Part shown: positions 1 to 7,929 of the stretch, piece by piece
Position numbering within the stretch: the first letter of the stretch is position 1
Layout: every line of letters begins with the position of its first letter
Assembly: GCA_964344215.1 (NCBI GenBank)
Contig: CAYFMP010000007.1
Location: 1 to 64,000 of the forward strand
DNA: 64,000 bases
DNA from: CAYFMP01 sp964344215
Lineage (GTDB): Bacteria > Pseudomonadota > Alphaproteobacteria > Rhodospirillales > Casp-alpha2
Direction of reading: 5' to 3'
Made by a program: the position numbers and the translations under genes
Notes under the pieces: generated by a model
Seen by the model: only the letters and a program-made list of their open reading frames with translations
Databases searched by the model: none
What the model was told of the DNA's origin: nothing

Positions 1-57
1 GCCGACGCCGGCGAGATCGTCATCTCCACCGGCGAAGAGGACGAACTGATCTTCTGA
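1..57 (+). CDS. C-terminal end of an unidentified protein (partial at window edge)
   Basis: These are the last 18 codons of a gene entering from the left edge, ending at a TGA at 55-57. The visible tail is acidic and ends in ELIF, which is too little to assign a family. It converges with the efflux group on the other strand, whose last stop codon lies at 64-66, so the two genes run tail to tail with only a few bases between them. Confidence 0.45.
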   Translation, partial: ADAGEIVISTGEEDELIF

Positions 58-63
58 TCGGAA

Positions 64-615
64 CTACTGCAACACGACGACCGGCGTGAATCCGGCTCTT
101 GGATGAACGACCAGACCGGGATAGCCGGGCACGCTCTTGACGACGCCGGCGCCCGGCGCGCGCAGGGTTGCACGCTCCAGCCGCCAAGCCGCGATCACTG
201 ATCGCGCCTTCGATTTCTCCAGGTGCGCGGCCGCTTCCGCCAAGTGCTTCTCGGCCTTCTCCAGTTCTTCACGTGACGTCGACAGATCGTCATAGAGTTG
301 CCGGATACGCTCGAAGTTCTCGGCGGCCTGAATATGGACCAGCTGCGCCGCTTTCAAGCCGGCTTCGGCGGCTTTCTTGCGGGCGGCCAGCGGCGCCGGG
401 TCGAGCGCTGCCAACGGCTGGCCGGCGCTCACTCTCTGCCCCGGTTTTACCATAACCTTTTCGACCACGCCGCCGACCGCGAAAGCGAGTTTGCGCTCGG
501 CCGCCAACGCACCGGTTGCGGCGCTTGCCGCCGCCAGCACGACAACGACCGCCAGCCCGGCGGTCAGCCCTCTACTGTACCTTGCGATTGAGCTCGTTCT
601 GGTCTTCCTGTCCAA
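64..615 (-). CDS. Short periplasmic adaptor (membrane-fusion / HlyD-like) protein
   Basis: This is a 183-residue HlyD/RND-type adaptor. A hydrophobic signal or anchor segment lies at about 18-39. The first half of a lipoyl-like domain follows (VEKVMVKPGQRVSAGQPL, about 51-68), then an alpha-helical hairpin rich in Ala, Glu and Lys (about 74-145), then the second lipoyl half (ATLRAPGAGVV). The chain ends there, so the beta-barrel and membrane-proximal domains of full-size adaptors (usually 350-400 residues) are absent. The start is TTG at 615, preceded by GGGAGGAAG at good spacing, and it overlaps the upstream TolC-like gene by 44 bp. No inner-membrane pump gene is present in the window. Confidence 0.75.
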   Translation of the reverse strand: MDRKTRTSSIARYSRGLTAGLAVVVVLAAASAATGALAAERKLAFAVGGVVEKVMVKPGQRVSAGQPLAALDPAPLAARKKAAEAGLKAAQLVHIQAAENFERIRQLYDDLSTSREELEKAEKHLAEAAAHLEKSKARSVIAAWRLERATLRAPGAGVVKSVPGYPGLVVHPRAGFTPVVVLQ

Positions 616-1966
616 AACCGCTTCCTCCCTTGGGCACGAAATCGCCCTCCGTCTCGACGCCCTCGGCGCCCACTATATCGACAATGAAATCGGCTTTCAG
701 CCCTTGCGCCGGCGCCTCACCGAGGAGCACGGCGAGGCGCGCGTTTTCCAGATAGAAACCGCCGGCGGCCCGGATTACGCCTGCCTCCGCCTCGGTAAAC
801 CGCCCCATGATGGGACCGAGGTCGGTCACCCGCTCCTGTTCGTAGCGGCGCTGGCGCTGCAGCAGCGAATTGCGCGCGAAATCCAATCCGGCCCGGGCCG
901 CAACCAACTGCTGCCAGGCGTCCATTCGCGCCATCGACGCAACCTGGACCCGGCGACGGAGTTCGATGCGGTAACGCTCGTAGCGGGCCTCCCGGCGTCC
1001 CTGTTCAGCCGCCAGCTCGGCGCGTTCGGCGGATTTCACGCCGCCGTCGAATATCGGCCAGACGACTCGCGCACCGGCCGTCCATTCGTCCCTGCCGGTG
1101 GTCGAACGGCTGTAGTGGTTGACCTCGCCGAAAGCCTCGATGCGCGGGCGGCTTCCGGTTCCCTCGCGCCGCAGACGGACAGCGTCTGCGTACTTGCGAA
1201 GGGCGAGCACCTTCGGATTGCGGACCTCGGCAATTTCTTGGAGCTTGTCGAGTTCCGGTTGTATCGGCTTGGAATTTGGGCCTGCCGGCGGGTTGAACAA
1301 CTCGCCTTCGAAAGCAAACCCAGTCAGTTCCTGCAATCGGAGCCGCAGCTCCACGTTGCGGCTTTGCTCGCGATGCAGTTTCAGACGCGTAGCCTCGGTT
1401 CGAACCAACCATTCGGCAACATCCAGCGGCGAGGTTTGGCCCAGCTCCAGGCGTTCCTTGGCACGCTCCCAGCGCACATATCGCGATGCGTGTTCCTGGT
1501 TAAGGGCCTGGATCGTCATTTCCGAGGCATGCAGGTCGAAGAAAAGCGCCAGGCCTTCCAGAAGGACAGTGTTGCGGGCTTCCGCCAAATCGTTCTCGGC
1601 GGCCTGAAACTCAGCGTCGGCGGCATCGATACGGTTCGACGTGATTCCGAAATCGTAGATCGGCTGCACCACCTCGATTCCGCCGAACACCTCGGCCTTG
1701 TCCTTAACCGAGGCTCTTGTCGAATCGTAGCGCTCGCCTTCGTAGGTCATGGTCGCGGTCGGGAACAGCCCGGCCCGGGCACCGCTCAGGCGCGCCCTGG
1801 CGGCGGCCAGGTCGGCCGCGGCTTCGGCGAATTCGAGACCGGCGTTCTTCTCGATCAGGGCGAGGACCTCGGAAGCGGTCGGCGGCAGGTGTTCCGACGC
1901 CATCACCGGTTTCAGCAGGACCACGGCAACAACCCCGACCAGGGCGACTTGAGACAATTGACGCAC
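572..1966 (-). CDS. TolC-family outer-membrane efflux protein
   Basis: This 464-residue protein has a signal peptide (cut near residue 23 after VMA) followed by two long helical repeats typical of the OEP/TolC family. The first is visible in AAADLAAARARLSGARAGLF and the second in the Arg/Glu-rich helices after residue 300. TolC-like proteins form trimeric channels across the outer membrane and periplasm. The GTG start at 1966 follows the stop of the thioredoxin-like gene by 13 bp and has a GGGGGCGAG ribosome site. Its 3' end overlaps the adaptor gene, so the two products are probably made together as channel and adaptor. Confidence 0.85.
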   Translation of the reverse strand: MRQLSQVALVGVVAVVLLKPVMASEHLPPTASEVLALIEKNAGLEFAEAAADLAAARARLSGARAGLFPTATMTYEGERYDSTRASVKDKAEVFGGIEVVQPIYDFGITSNRIDAADAEFQAAENDLAEARNTVLLEGLALFFDLHASEMTIQALNQEHASRYVRWERAKERLELGQTSPLDVAEWLVRTEATRLKLHREQSRNVELRLRLQELTGFAFEGELFNPPAGPNSKPIQPELDKLQEIAEVRNPKVLALRKYADAVRLRREGTGSRPRIEAFGEVNHYSRSTTGRDEWTAGARVVWPIFDGGVKSAERAELAAEQGRREARYERYRIELRRRVQVASMARMDAWQQLVAARAGLDFARNSLLQRQRRYEQERVTDLGPIMGRFTEAEAGVIRAAGGFYLENARLAVLLGEAPAQGLKADFIVDIVGAEGVETEGDFVPKGGSGFGQEDQNELNRKVQ

Positions 1967-1979
1967 CCGCTCGCCCCCG

Positions 1980-2474
1980 TTAATCGCCCTGTTTCAGGTA
2001 TCGGTAGAATGATGTTTTTTTCTTGTAGACGCCATCGGTCACGTAGCGCCCGGCTCGCACGAACAATTCGGCGTCCAGGAACCCGGTCAGCCGCAACGCC
2101 CGTTTCCCCTCATCGTCGAAGAAGAAGAACGTCGGCGTCGCCCGCACCCGGTACTTACGCGCCATCTTCTTCTCGGTCATCGACTCGCCGTCGGGGGTTA
2201 CCACGTCAAGATTGCCTTTGATATTGCTCTCGATCATCACGAAATGATCCGAGTAGAAGGCGTCGACCCTGGGATCGGGGAACACGCGCGCCCGCATCTT
2301 GTCGCAATACGGACAACCGAGCTGATGGAACATGATCACCAGCCGTTTGCCCTCGGTGCCGGCGTCGGCGATCTCGGCCGGAAAATCGTTGTCCAGGCTT
2401 TCGAAGCGGAACTCGGCCTCGGCTGGCCAAGCCAACAAGACGGCGACGACCGCCACTATGATCGAGAGTCTCAC
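1980..2474 (-). CDS. Secreted thioredoxin-fold protein (SoxW/DsbD-gamma-like)
   Basis: This 164-residue protein has a signal peptide (residues 1-20, ending AEA) and a thioredoxin fold. The redox motif C54-P-Y-C57 sits in the context HQLGCPYCDKM, and a cis-proline loop RATPTFF lies near residue 119. The family includes SoxW and other periplasmic thiol-disulfide proteins acting as reductants in the cell envelope. The start is GTG at 2474 with GGGAGAGG upstream. It is the first gene of a probable three-gene transcript with the TolC-like and adaptor genes. No sox genes are nearby, so the name SoxW is only by resemblance. Confidence 0.78.
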   Translation of the reverse strand: MRLSIIVAVVAVLLAWPAEAEFRFESLDNDFPAEIADAGTEGKRLVIMFHQLGCPYCDKMRARVFPDPRVDAFYSDHFVMIESNIKGNLDVVTPDGESMTEKKMARKYRVRATPTFFFFDDEGKRALRLTGFLDAELFVRAGRYVTDGVYKKKTSFYRYLKQGD

Positions 2475-2594
2475 TGCTTGCCTCTCCCTGAGCGGCGGCC
2501 GGGGGCCGACGCAACGAAATTCAACCGCAAATCATATTCGGATATTAGTATTTGACCGCAGGTCTTGCACGGCATTTCGTCGGGAGGACGATGG

Positions 2595-4322
2595 TCAACG
2601 GGGCAAAACCCGGATGCGGAACCCCTGCAGCGGTCCCTCGACCCTGAACGGCGTCACCTGTTTCAGCCCTTCGGCCGCCTCCCCGCTCAGGGACTGCAAC
2701 CGGACGTCGATGGCGCTTTCGGCGAGATCGATGTCGCCGTCGCCGACCAGGCTGAAGGCTGCTCCCTTGAACAGGAAGTCGTCGCCGGTGAGAATGCCGC
2801 GATCGATGGCGAAAGTGCCGATCACCTGCTCAAACGCGCCGGACGTTCCCCGTCCAGACGAGAACAGCCCTGGAAGATCGGCTTCCAGCAATTCGCCGTC
2901 GACAACATTGAATGTGCCGTGTCCTCTCAAGGCGCCGGCGAACTCCCGCCAGTTGCGGCCGATCGAGAAAACTTCGACGGACCCGCCCGCCTTCCCGTTC
3001 AGCGGCGCATAGCCGCCGGTCGCACGAAGGAAATCTCCGATGCGGACCCGCTCGAATTGGAGTTTGGCATCGACCGACACCATTCCCTCGCCGGTCCTCC
3101 ATCCGATCCGGCCCCGGCCCTCTCCGCCAAGCACGCGAACTGTCTCAAGTACCAGTTCGAGGGGAACCTTGGGACCACCGAGCTTGAGTTCGGCGCGGCC
3201 CGGCCCCGTCACCAGTCCGTTGGTCCGAAGCCGCTTCCAGCCGACTTCGAGCGATCCGGCGGCGCCGTCGTCGTCCGGCAGGTAGGCGGATGGGAAGCGT
3301 TGGAGAAGCGGTCGGGCGTCGATGTTGTCGAAGAACAACCGGCCTTCGACCCGGCGCCGCCCGCCTTCGTCGTAGAACCTGAGGGCACCCTGCGCCGTGG
3401 TTTCCCCCAACCGAACGTCGATGTTGCGAAATTCGGTCTGAAATCGGCTGGCGCGGATATCCGCCGCCATCTCGACCACGCCCAGCGCCAGGCCCGAGAA
3501 TACGCCGTCCAGCCAGGCATCGATGCGAGTGGCGTCGGACCCGGTAAGCACCGCATGGCCGTTGGCAGTGAACACCTGGCGTTTGGCGATGGCGCCGATG
3601 AACGACAATCTGCCGGGCGCGGCAGTGATGATGAGCTCGATCGGCGTGCGGTCGCCGGACACCAACCGGCCAAGCGGCCCGGTTTGCAGATCGACGTTCG
3701 CCGGCACCCCGTTGACGGTCATCTCGCCCTCCAGCGAGAAGCTTCCTGTTTGTCCGTCGGTGGACGGCGCCGCCGTCCTCAGGTTGATGTCGGAAGCGAC
3801 GATCCGGCGTCGTGCGGCGCTGCCGGCATAGATGACGCGGCCGGCGCTGATGCGCGCGTTGCGGACCGTCATGTCCTCCCACCATCCCCAATCCATGTCG
3901 GGCGGGACGGCGGCGGCTTTGTAGGCGTCGTCGGCGCGGCCGGTTCGAGCCGCGTCGTAGGTCAAGACCGGGCCGACGATGCGGGCTTCGACGACGTCAA
4001 TCCGACCGCCGATCAGGGTCACGGTATCCAGGCTGAGGGCAATACGTTCCGCTCTGAAATCACTATCGCTTCGGCTCGACAGCCCTTCGGCCCATAGGCG
4101 GAGCTCGGGGAGAACGGTGAATCGGACCTCGCCGGTGATGGCGACGGGATGTCCGAGAAGCCGGCCGAGGGCGCGTTCGCTCATCGCTCGTGCCCAGTCG
4201 ACGGGCACCACATAGGGCGCCGACAACGACGCCAGCACCGCGAACGCCAACAAGCCGCCCAAGGTCAGGGCGAACCGACGCAGGAATGGCAGGCCAGCCA
4301 CGGTGCTCACCAACTCGAACAA
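2595..4322 (-). CDS. AsmA family protein
   Basis: This 575-residue protein has one N-terminal membrane segment (about 14-36) followed by the AsmA hallmark PVDWARAMSERALGRLLG and GEVRFTVLPELRLWAEGL. The AsmA C-terminal module ends near FRVEGPLQGFRIRVLPR. AsmA-like proteins are inner-membrane-anchored periplasmic proteins thought to support lipid transfer and outer-membrane assembly. The length is close to E. coli AsmA (617). The best start is TTG at 4322 with GGGGA six bases upstream; a GTG at 4310 is an alternative. It stands alone, about 120 bp from the thioredoxin-like gene, and could share its transcript. Confidence 0.82.
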   Translation of the reverse strand: MFELVSTVAGLPFLRRFALTLGGLLAFAVLASLSAPYVVPVDWARAMSERALGRLLGHPVAITGEVRFTVLPELRLWAEGLSSRSDSDFRAERIALSLDTVTLIGGRIDVVEARIVGPVLTYDAARTGRADDAYKAAAVPPDMDWGWWEDMTVRNARISAGRVIYAGSAARRRIVASDINLRTAAPSTDGQTGSFSLEGEMTVNGVPANVDLQTGPLGRLVSGDRTPIELIITAAPGRLSFIGAIAKRQVFTANGHAVLTGSDATRIDAWLDGVFSGLALGVVEMAADIRASRFQTEFRNIDVRLGETTAQGALRFYDEGGRRRVEGRLFFDNIDARPLLQRFPSAYLPDDDGAAGSLEVGWKRLRTNGLVTGPGRAELKLGGPKVPLELVLETVRVLGGEGRGRIGWRTGEGMVSVDAKLQFERVRIGDFLRATGGYAPLNGKAGGSVEVFSIGRNWREFAGALRGHGTFNVVDGELLEADLPGLFSSGRGTSGAFEQVIGTFAIDRGILTGDDFLFKGAAFSLVGDGDIDLAESAIDVRLQSLSGEAAEGLKQVTPFRVEGPLQGFRIRVLPR

Positions 4323-4713
4323 AGGATTTCCCCGGTCTCAATTGTGTTTTGTCGTTATGATTGCGTCGATTCTCGGGCGTCCGGCTTAACGAATGGTAAA
4401 TCCGGCCGGCACGGCGGTACGTTTTGGCCTCATCTCCCTGGCTACGCGCGGGTTTGGCGTGATCACGTGATTGACATACCCGGAATTTTGAAATACAAGC
4501 CGCAAATCGTTAATTCGAAACGGAAAATCCCGTTTTTGCCGGTGTCGTGGGCGGCCTCTTTTTCGCCCCCCGCCACGGCCAGGGGTCATACCGAAACAGA
4601 CATGCCGAGCGTTCTCACCGTCACCCGCCCCGGGGTCGGTCGTCCGAGGGTCATACCCGGTTCGGCAACCGCCGGGTCGCGCCACAAGGCCGACTGAGGG
4701 CCACAGCACCGCC
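4323..4713. other. Intergenic region between AsmA and TauE/SafE genes
   Basis: This is a non-coding gap of about 390 bp between divergent genes. It holds a likely sigma-70 promoter for the exporter operon (4471-4499) and a 10-bp palindrome, ATCACGTGAT, directly abutting its -35 box (4462-4471). Open frames across it on both strands look like compositional artefacts, because they continue as shadows inside the neighbouring genes. Confidence 0.6.
4471..4499 (+). promoter_or_regulatory. Putative sigma-70 promoter of the TauE/SafE operon
   Basis: A perfect TTGACA at 4471-4476 is followed after 17 bp by TACAAG at 4494-4499 (four of six matches to the -10 consensus). It lies about 215 bp upstream of the exporter start. 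The palindrome ATCACGTGAT at 4462-4471 overlaps the first base of the -35 element and is well placed as an operator. Confidence 0.5.
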
Positions 4714-5628
4714 ATGCAGATATACCTGCCCATCGCCGAGCTGTCGGTCAACATCTTCCTGATTCTCGGCATGGGCGGCGGCGTCGGGCTGCTTTCCGGC
4801 CTGTTCGGTGTCGGCGGCGGTTTCCTGATGACGCCCCTGCTGATCTTCATCGGCATCCCCCCGGCCGTCGCCGTCGCGACCGAGGCCAATCAAATCGTTG
4901 CCTCCTCGGTTTCGGGCGTCCTCGCCCATTGGCGGCGCGGCAATGTCGATTTCAAGATGGGGCTGGTTCTGTTGGCCGGTGGTGTGCTCGGCTCGTCGTT
5001 CGGCGTCTGGCTGTTCACCTTCCTGCGCGGTCTCGGGCAACTCGATCTGGTCATCAAACTCTCCTACGTCGTATTCCTGTCGATCATCGGCGGCTTGATG
5101 CTGATCGAGAGCGCCCGCGCCATGATGCGGCGCAAACGCCAGGCCAAGGCCAAGGCGCACCACCACAACTGGATGCACGGCCTGCCGTTCAAGATGCGGT
5201 TCCGCAAGTCGCGCCTCTATATCAGCGCCCTGCTGCCCGGCGCTATCGGCTTCTTCGTCGGCCTGCTGGCGGCGATCATGGGCGTCGGCGGCGGTTTCGT
5301 GATGGTGCCGGCGATGATCTACCTGCTCGGCATGCCGACCGCCGTCGTCGTCGGCACCTCGTTATTCCAGATCATCTTCGTCACCGCCAACGTGACCGTC
5401 CTGCAGGCGGTCAACAACCAGACCGTCGACGTCGTGCTGGCTATGTTGTTGATGATCGGCGCGGTGATCGGCGCCCAGTTCGGCGCCAAGTTCGGCACCC
5501 GGATGCAAGGCGAGCACTTGCGCGGCCTGCTGGCGTTGATCGTTCTCGCCGTTTGCCTGAAGCTCGGCCTCGACCTCGGCCTGACGCCGGACGATGTGTT
5601 CTCGCTCGGCGCAGCGGTGAAGCGTTGA
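4714..5628 (+). CDS. TauE/SafE family sulfite/anion exporter
   Basis: This 304-residue integral membrane protein has the duplicated glycine motifs of the TauE/SafE (former DUF81) family: GLLSGLFGVGGGFLMTPLL in the first half and GLLAAIMGVGGGFVMVPAM in the second. About eight membrane helices are split by a basic, His/Lys-rich cytoplasmic loop near residues 131-160. Members export sulfite, sulfoacetate or related anions; the substrate here is not fixed by sequence. The ATG follows GAGGG at loose spacing. Its TGA overlaps the ATG of the next gene by one base, so the two are translationally coupled. Confidence 0.88.
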   Translation: MQIYLPIAELSVNIFLILGMGGGVGLLSGLFGVGGGFLMTPLLIFIGIPPAVAVATEANQIVASSVSGVLAHWRRGNVDFKMGLVLLAGGVLGSSFGVWLFTFLRGLGQLDLVIKLSYVVFLSIIGGLMLIESARAMMRRKRQAKAKAHHHNWMHGLPFKMRFRKSRLYISALLPGAIGFFVGLLAAIMGVGGGFVMVPAMIYLLGMPTAVVVGTSLFQIIFVTANVTVLQAVNNQTVDVVLAMLLMIGAVIGAQFGAKFGTRMQGEHLRGLLALIVLAVCLKLGLDLGLTPDDVFSLGAAVKR

Positions 5629-6398
5629 TGGACAGTTTGGGATTCAGGCGTATGGTTTGGGCGCTGGTCGTCACCGGCTCGATGGCGGTCGGGCAGGCCC
5701 GGGCCCAAAATCCCGCCGATGAGGTAACCGTCGATCTGTCGGAACCCGTCGTCCAGATCACCGCCGGTTTTGCCGGCACCGATCTCCTTGTCTTTGGGGT
5801 CGCACCGGGCGCCGGCGATATCGTGGTCGTCGTCCGCGGCCCCGAACAGAATGAGATCGTGCGGCGCAAGGAACGCGTTTTCGGCATCTGGATGAACCGC
5901 GAGGAGATCGAGTTCCGGAAGGTGCCGGCCTTCTACGTCATGGCCAGCAATCGATCGCTCGACCAGTTCATGCCCGGCGGCGTTGCCGACATTTTCCAGA
6001 TCGGATTAGAGAACCTGCAACTGGACCCATCCCCTGAAGACGTCGAACGCCTACCGGACTGGGACGAATTCCGCCACGGCTTCCTGCGCAACAAGCAGCG
6101 CCAGGGGCTGTACCGCTGGGACCCGCTCAATCTGATCTTCAAGAACAACCGCTTGTTCCGGACAACGGTGCCTTTTCCCGCCAACGTCGCCGTCGGCGCC
6201 TTCAGCATCGAGGTCTACCTGATCCGCAAGGGCGAGCTGGTCGCCCAGGAGACTCAGTTACTCAATGTCCGCAAGTTCGGCGTCGAGGCCAGCGTCTTCA
6301 GTTTCGCGCACCGACATTCCCTGGCCTACGGCGTTATTGCGGTGCTTATCGCGGCTCTGGCAGGATGGGTAGCCAACGCCGCCTTCCGACGGGCTTGA
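5628..6398 (+). CDS. TIGR02186 family membrane-anchored protein
   Basis: This 256-residue protein has a cleavable signal (about 1-26, ending ARA), a beta-rich periplasmic domain and one C-terminal membrane helix (about 230-252) followed by RRA. It matches the alphaproteobacterial TIGR02186 family: VDLSEPVVQITAGFAGTDLL at the start, GIWMNREEIEFRKVPAFYV in the middle. The family has no established function but recurrently sits next to TauE/SafE genes, as here, so it may be an accessory subunit of that exporter. The start is the ATG that overlaps the exporter stop by one base. Confidence 0.8.
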   Translation: MDSLGFRRMVWALVVTGSMAVGQARAQNPADEVTVDLSEPVVQITAGFAGTDLLVFGVAPGAGDIVVVVRGPEQNEIVRRKERVFGIWMNREEIEFRKVPAFYVMASNRSLDQFMPGGVADIFQIGLENLQLDPSPEDVERLPDWDEFRHGFLRNKQRQGLYRWDPLNLIFKNNRLFRTTVPFPANVAVGAFSIEVYLIRKGELVAQETQLLNVRKFGVEASVFSFAHRHSLAYGVIAVLIAALAGWVANAAFRRA

Positions 6399-6407
6399 GA
6401 GAGGACC

Positions 6408-6920
6408 ATGTCCGATACCGACACGACCGCCGAACGCGATACCGACGATACGTCGAACCAGGGGCGCACGTTTCTCTGCGTCATCGACGAGAGCGAGGAA
6501 CTCGGGCCGGCGCTCCGCTTCGCCTGTACTCGGGCCAACAAGACCGGCGGCCGGGTGGCGCTTCTCTATGTGATGCAGCCGGCCGAGTTCCAGCATTGGA
6601 TGGCGGTCGGCGAGCGGATGCGCGAGGAGGCCCGCGAGGAAGCCGAGGAATTGACCCAGGTGATCGCCTCGGTGGTCCAGAAACGAACTGGTAAGACTCC
6701 GGCCTGCTACATCCGCGAAGGCATCGTCCGCGAGGAGGTCGTCAAGCTGATCGACGAGGAGCCCCAAATCTCGCTGTTGGTCCTCGGCGCCGCGTCAGGC
6801 AGCGACGGTCCCGGACCACTAGTCTCGTATCTGGTCGAGAAGATGGCTGGTCAGTTGCGTGTACCGGTCACCATCGTGCCCGGTAGTCTCAGCGACGAAC
6901 AGATCGACGCCATAACCTGA
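6408..6920 (+). CDS. Universal stress protein (single UspA domain)
   Basis: This 170-residue protein has about 20 disordered residues, then a UspA fold: TFLCVIDESEELGPALRF at the first strand and helix, and a nucleotide-loop-like LGAASGSDG (about 130) near the end, followed by VPVTIVPG. USPs are soluble proteins that bind ATP or other ligands and modulate stress physiology. It starts 9 bp after the TIGR02186 gene (GAGAGGACC upstream), so exporter, accessory protein and USP probably form one transcript. It ends 30 bp from the oppositely oriented tandem USP gene. Confidence 0.85.
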   Translation: MSDTDTTAERDTDDTSNQGRTFLCVIDESEELGPALRFACTRANKTGGRVALLYVMQPAEFQHWMAVGERMREEAREEAEELTQVIASVVQKRTGKTPACYIREGIVREEVVKLIDEEPQISLLVLGAASGSDGPGPLVSYLVEKMAGQLRVPVTIVPGSLSDEQIDAIT

Positions 6921-6950
6921 GACCGCGGACGCAACCGACGCGTACGACCG

Positions 6951-7904
6951 TCAACGGACGATCAACACCGAATTGCGGGCGCTCTGCATCACCGAAAAGG
7001 CGACGCCGCCCATGAAGAACCGGGACAGTCCCTTCTTGGTGCTGTCGGAAAGCACGATCACCGAATGACCGGCCCCGGCTTCGATGATTTCCTCGACCGG
7101 ATTGCCGACCCGGGTTAACGCCTCGACCACCTCGATGCCACCTTCCTCCAGCATCGCCTTCGCCTCGGCGACGTGCTCGGCGGCTTCCGGCTCGCTTTCC
7201 ACGTCGAGCGCCACCGAAATCAAAGATACCGGGCATTCGCAACGGTTGGCGATATCGGCGTCCTTGACCACCATCTCGGTGGCCTTCTCCGAACCGTCGG
7301 TGCAGATCAGGTGGCCGCGGCCGACCTCGAGATCGCGAGCGACCAGAACGGAACACGGTGCGTGAACGGCAACCTTGGCGGCGACGGCCGGGTCCCACAG
7401 CGATTTGACCTTGCCGCCCCAGCGCCCCGACGCGCCGAGAATGATCAGGTTGTAGGGGCCGAGCTCCCATTGGTCGAGAACGCCGGTGGCGACGTCGCTG
7501 GCGACTTTGAGCTTGAGAACGACGACTTTGCCCTCGTCGTTCATGTATTCGATCTTGTTGTCGCCTAGGGGGTCGCCTTCGACCCCGACATGAGTGCTTC
7601 TCTCCTGCCATGTTTCGTCCATGTGGCCGAGCTCCATCAACAGGTCGCGGCCTTTCTTCAAGTACTTGATGCCGGGCAGTTCAAGGCCCCAGTTCAACAT
7701 GTTCTCGCGGGCGACACGAACCTGCATTCCGCCCGACCGCAGCCCCTGGTCGACCGGGCGGACATAGAGCAGCACGATATCGGCGTCGACGCCGAGCCCC
7801 AGCGTCGCCGCGTAATGTAGACACGCGTAGGATTCGTCCGATCCGTCGATGCATACCAGGATTCGGAACCGATTAGCGCGGTCTGTGAGATCTTGCTCGC
7901 CCAT
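6951..7904 (-). CDS. Tandem universal stress protein (two UspA domains)
   Basis: This 317-residue protein has two UspA domains. Domain 1 starts at RILVCIDGSDESYACLHYAA and has the ATP-type loop GASGRWGGKVKSLW. Domain 2 starts at GHLICTDGSEKATEMV and has the more divergent loop SDSTKKGLSRFFMGG. Domain 1 carries an unusual insertion of about 40 residues between the first halves (GLELPGIKYLKKGRDLLMEL onward). The ATG at 7904 has a clear GGGGAGG site; a longer frame to 7967 would run into the permease gene. It lies 25 bp downstream of the SLC13 permease gene and is probably co-transcribed. Confidence 0.85.
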   Translation of the reverse strand: MGEQDLTDRANRFRILVCIDGSDESYACLHYAATLGLGVDADIVLLYVRPVDQGLRSGGMQVRVARENMLNWGLELPGIKYLKKGRDLLMELGHMDETWQERSTHVGVEGDPLGDNKIEYMNDEGKVVVLKLKVASDVATGVLDQWELGPYNLIILGASGRWGGKVKSLWDPAVAAKVAVHAPCSVLVARDLEVGRGHLICTDGSEKATEMVVKDADIANRCECPVSLISVALDVESEPEAAEHVAEAKAMLEEGGIEVVEALTRVGNPVEEIIEAGAGHSVIVLSDSTKKGLSRFFMGGVAFSVMQSARNSVLIVR

Positions 7905-7929
7905 GCAGCCTCCCCTGAACTCGGTTCTT

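Noticed and set aside
377..2221. 614-codon open frame on the plus strand
   Set aside because: It lies opposite the well-supported TolC-like and thioredoxin-like genes. Its translation is low-complexity and rich in Arg, Pro and Ser, typical of shadow frames in GC-rich DNA.
1980..2474. Part of a sox thiosulfate-oxidation cluster
   Set aside because: Only one SoxW-like thioredoxin is present. No soxXYZABCD genes are in the window, and the small secreted protein at 28159-28569 is not convincingly SoxYZ.
2565..4097. 510-codon plus-strand frame opposite the AsmA gene
   Set aside because: The AsmA reading has clear family motifs, a membrane anchor and full length. The opposite frame has neither motif nor ribosome site.
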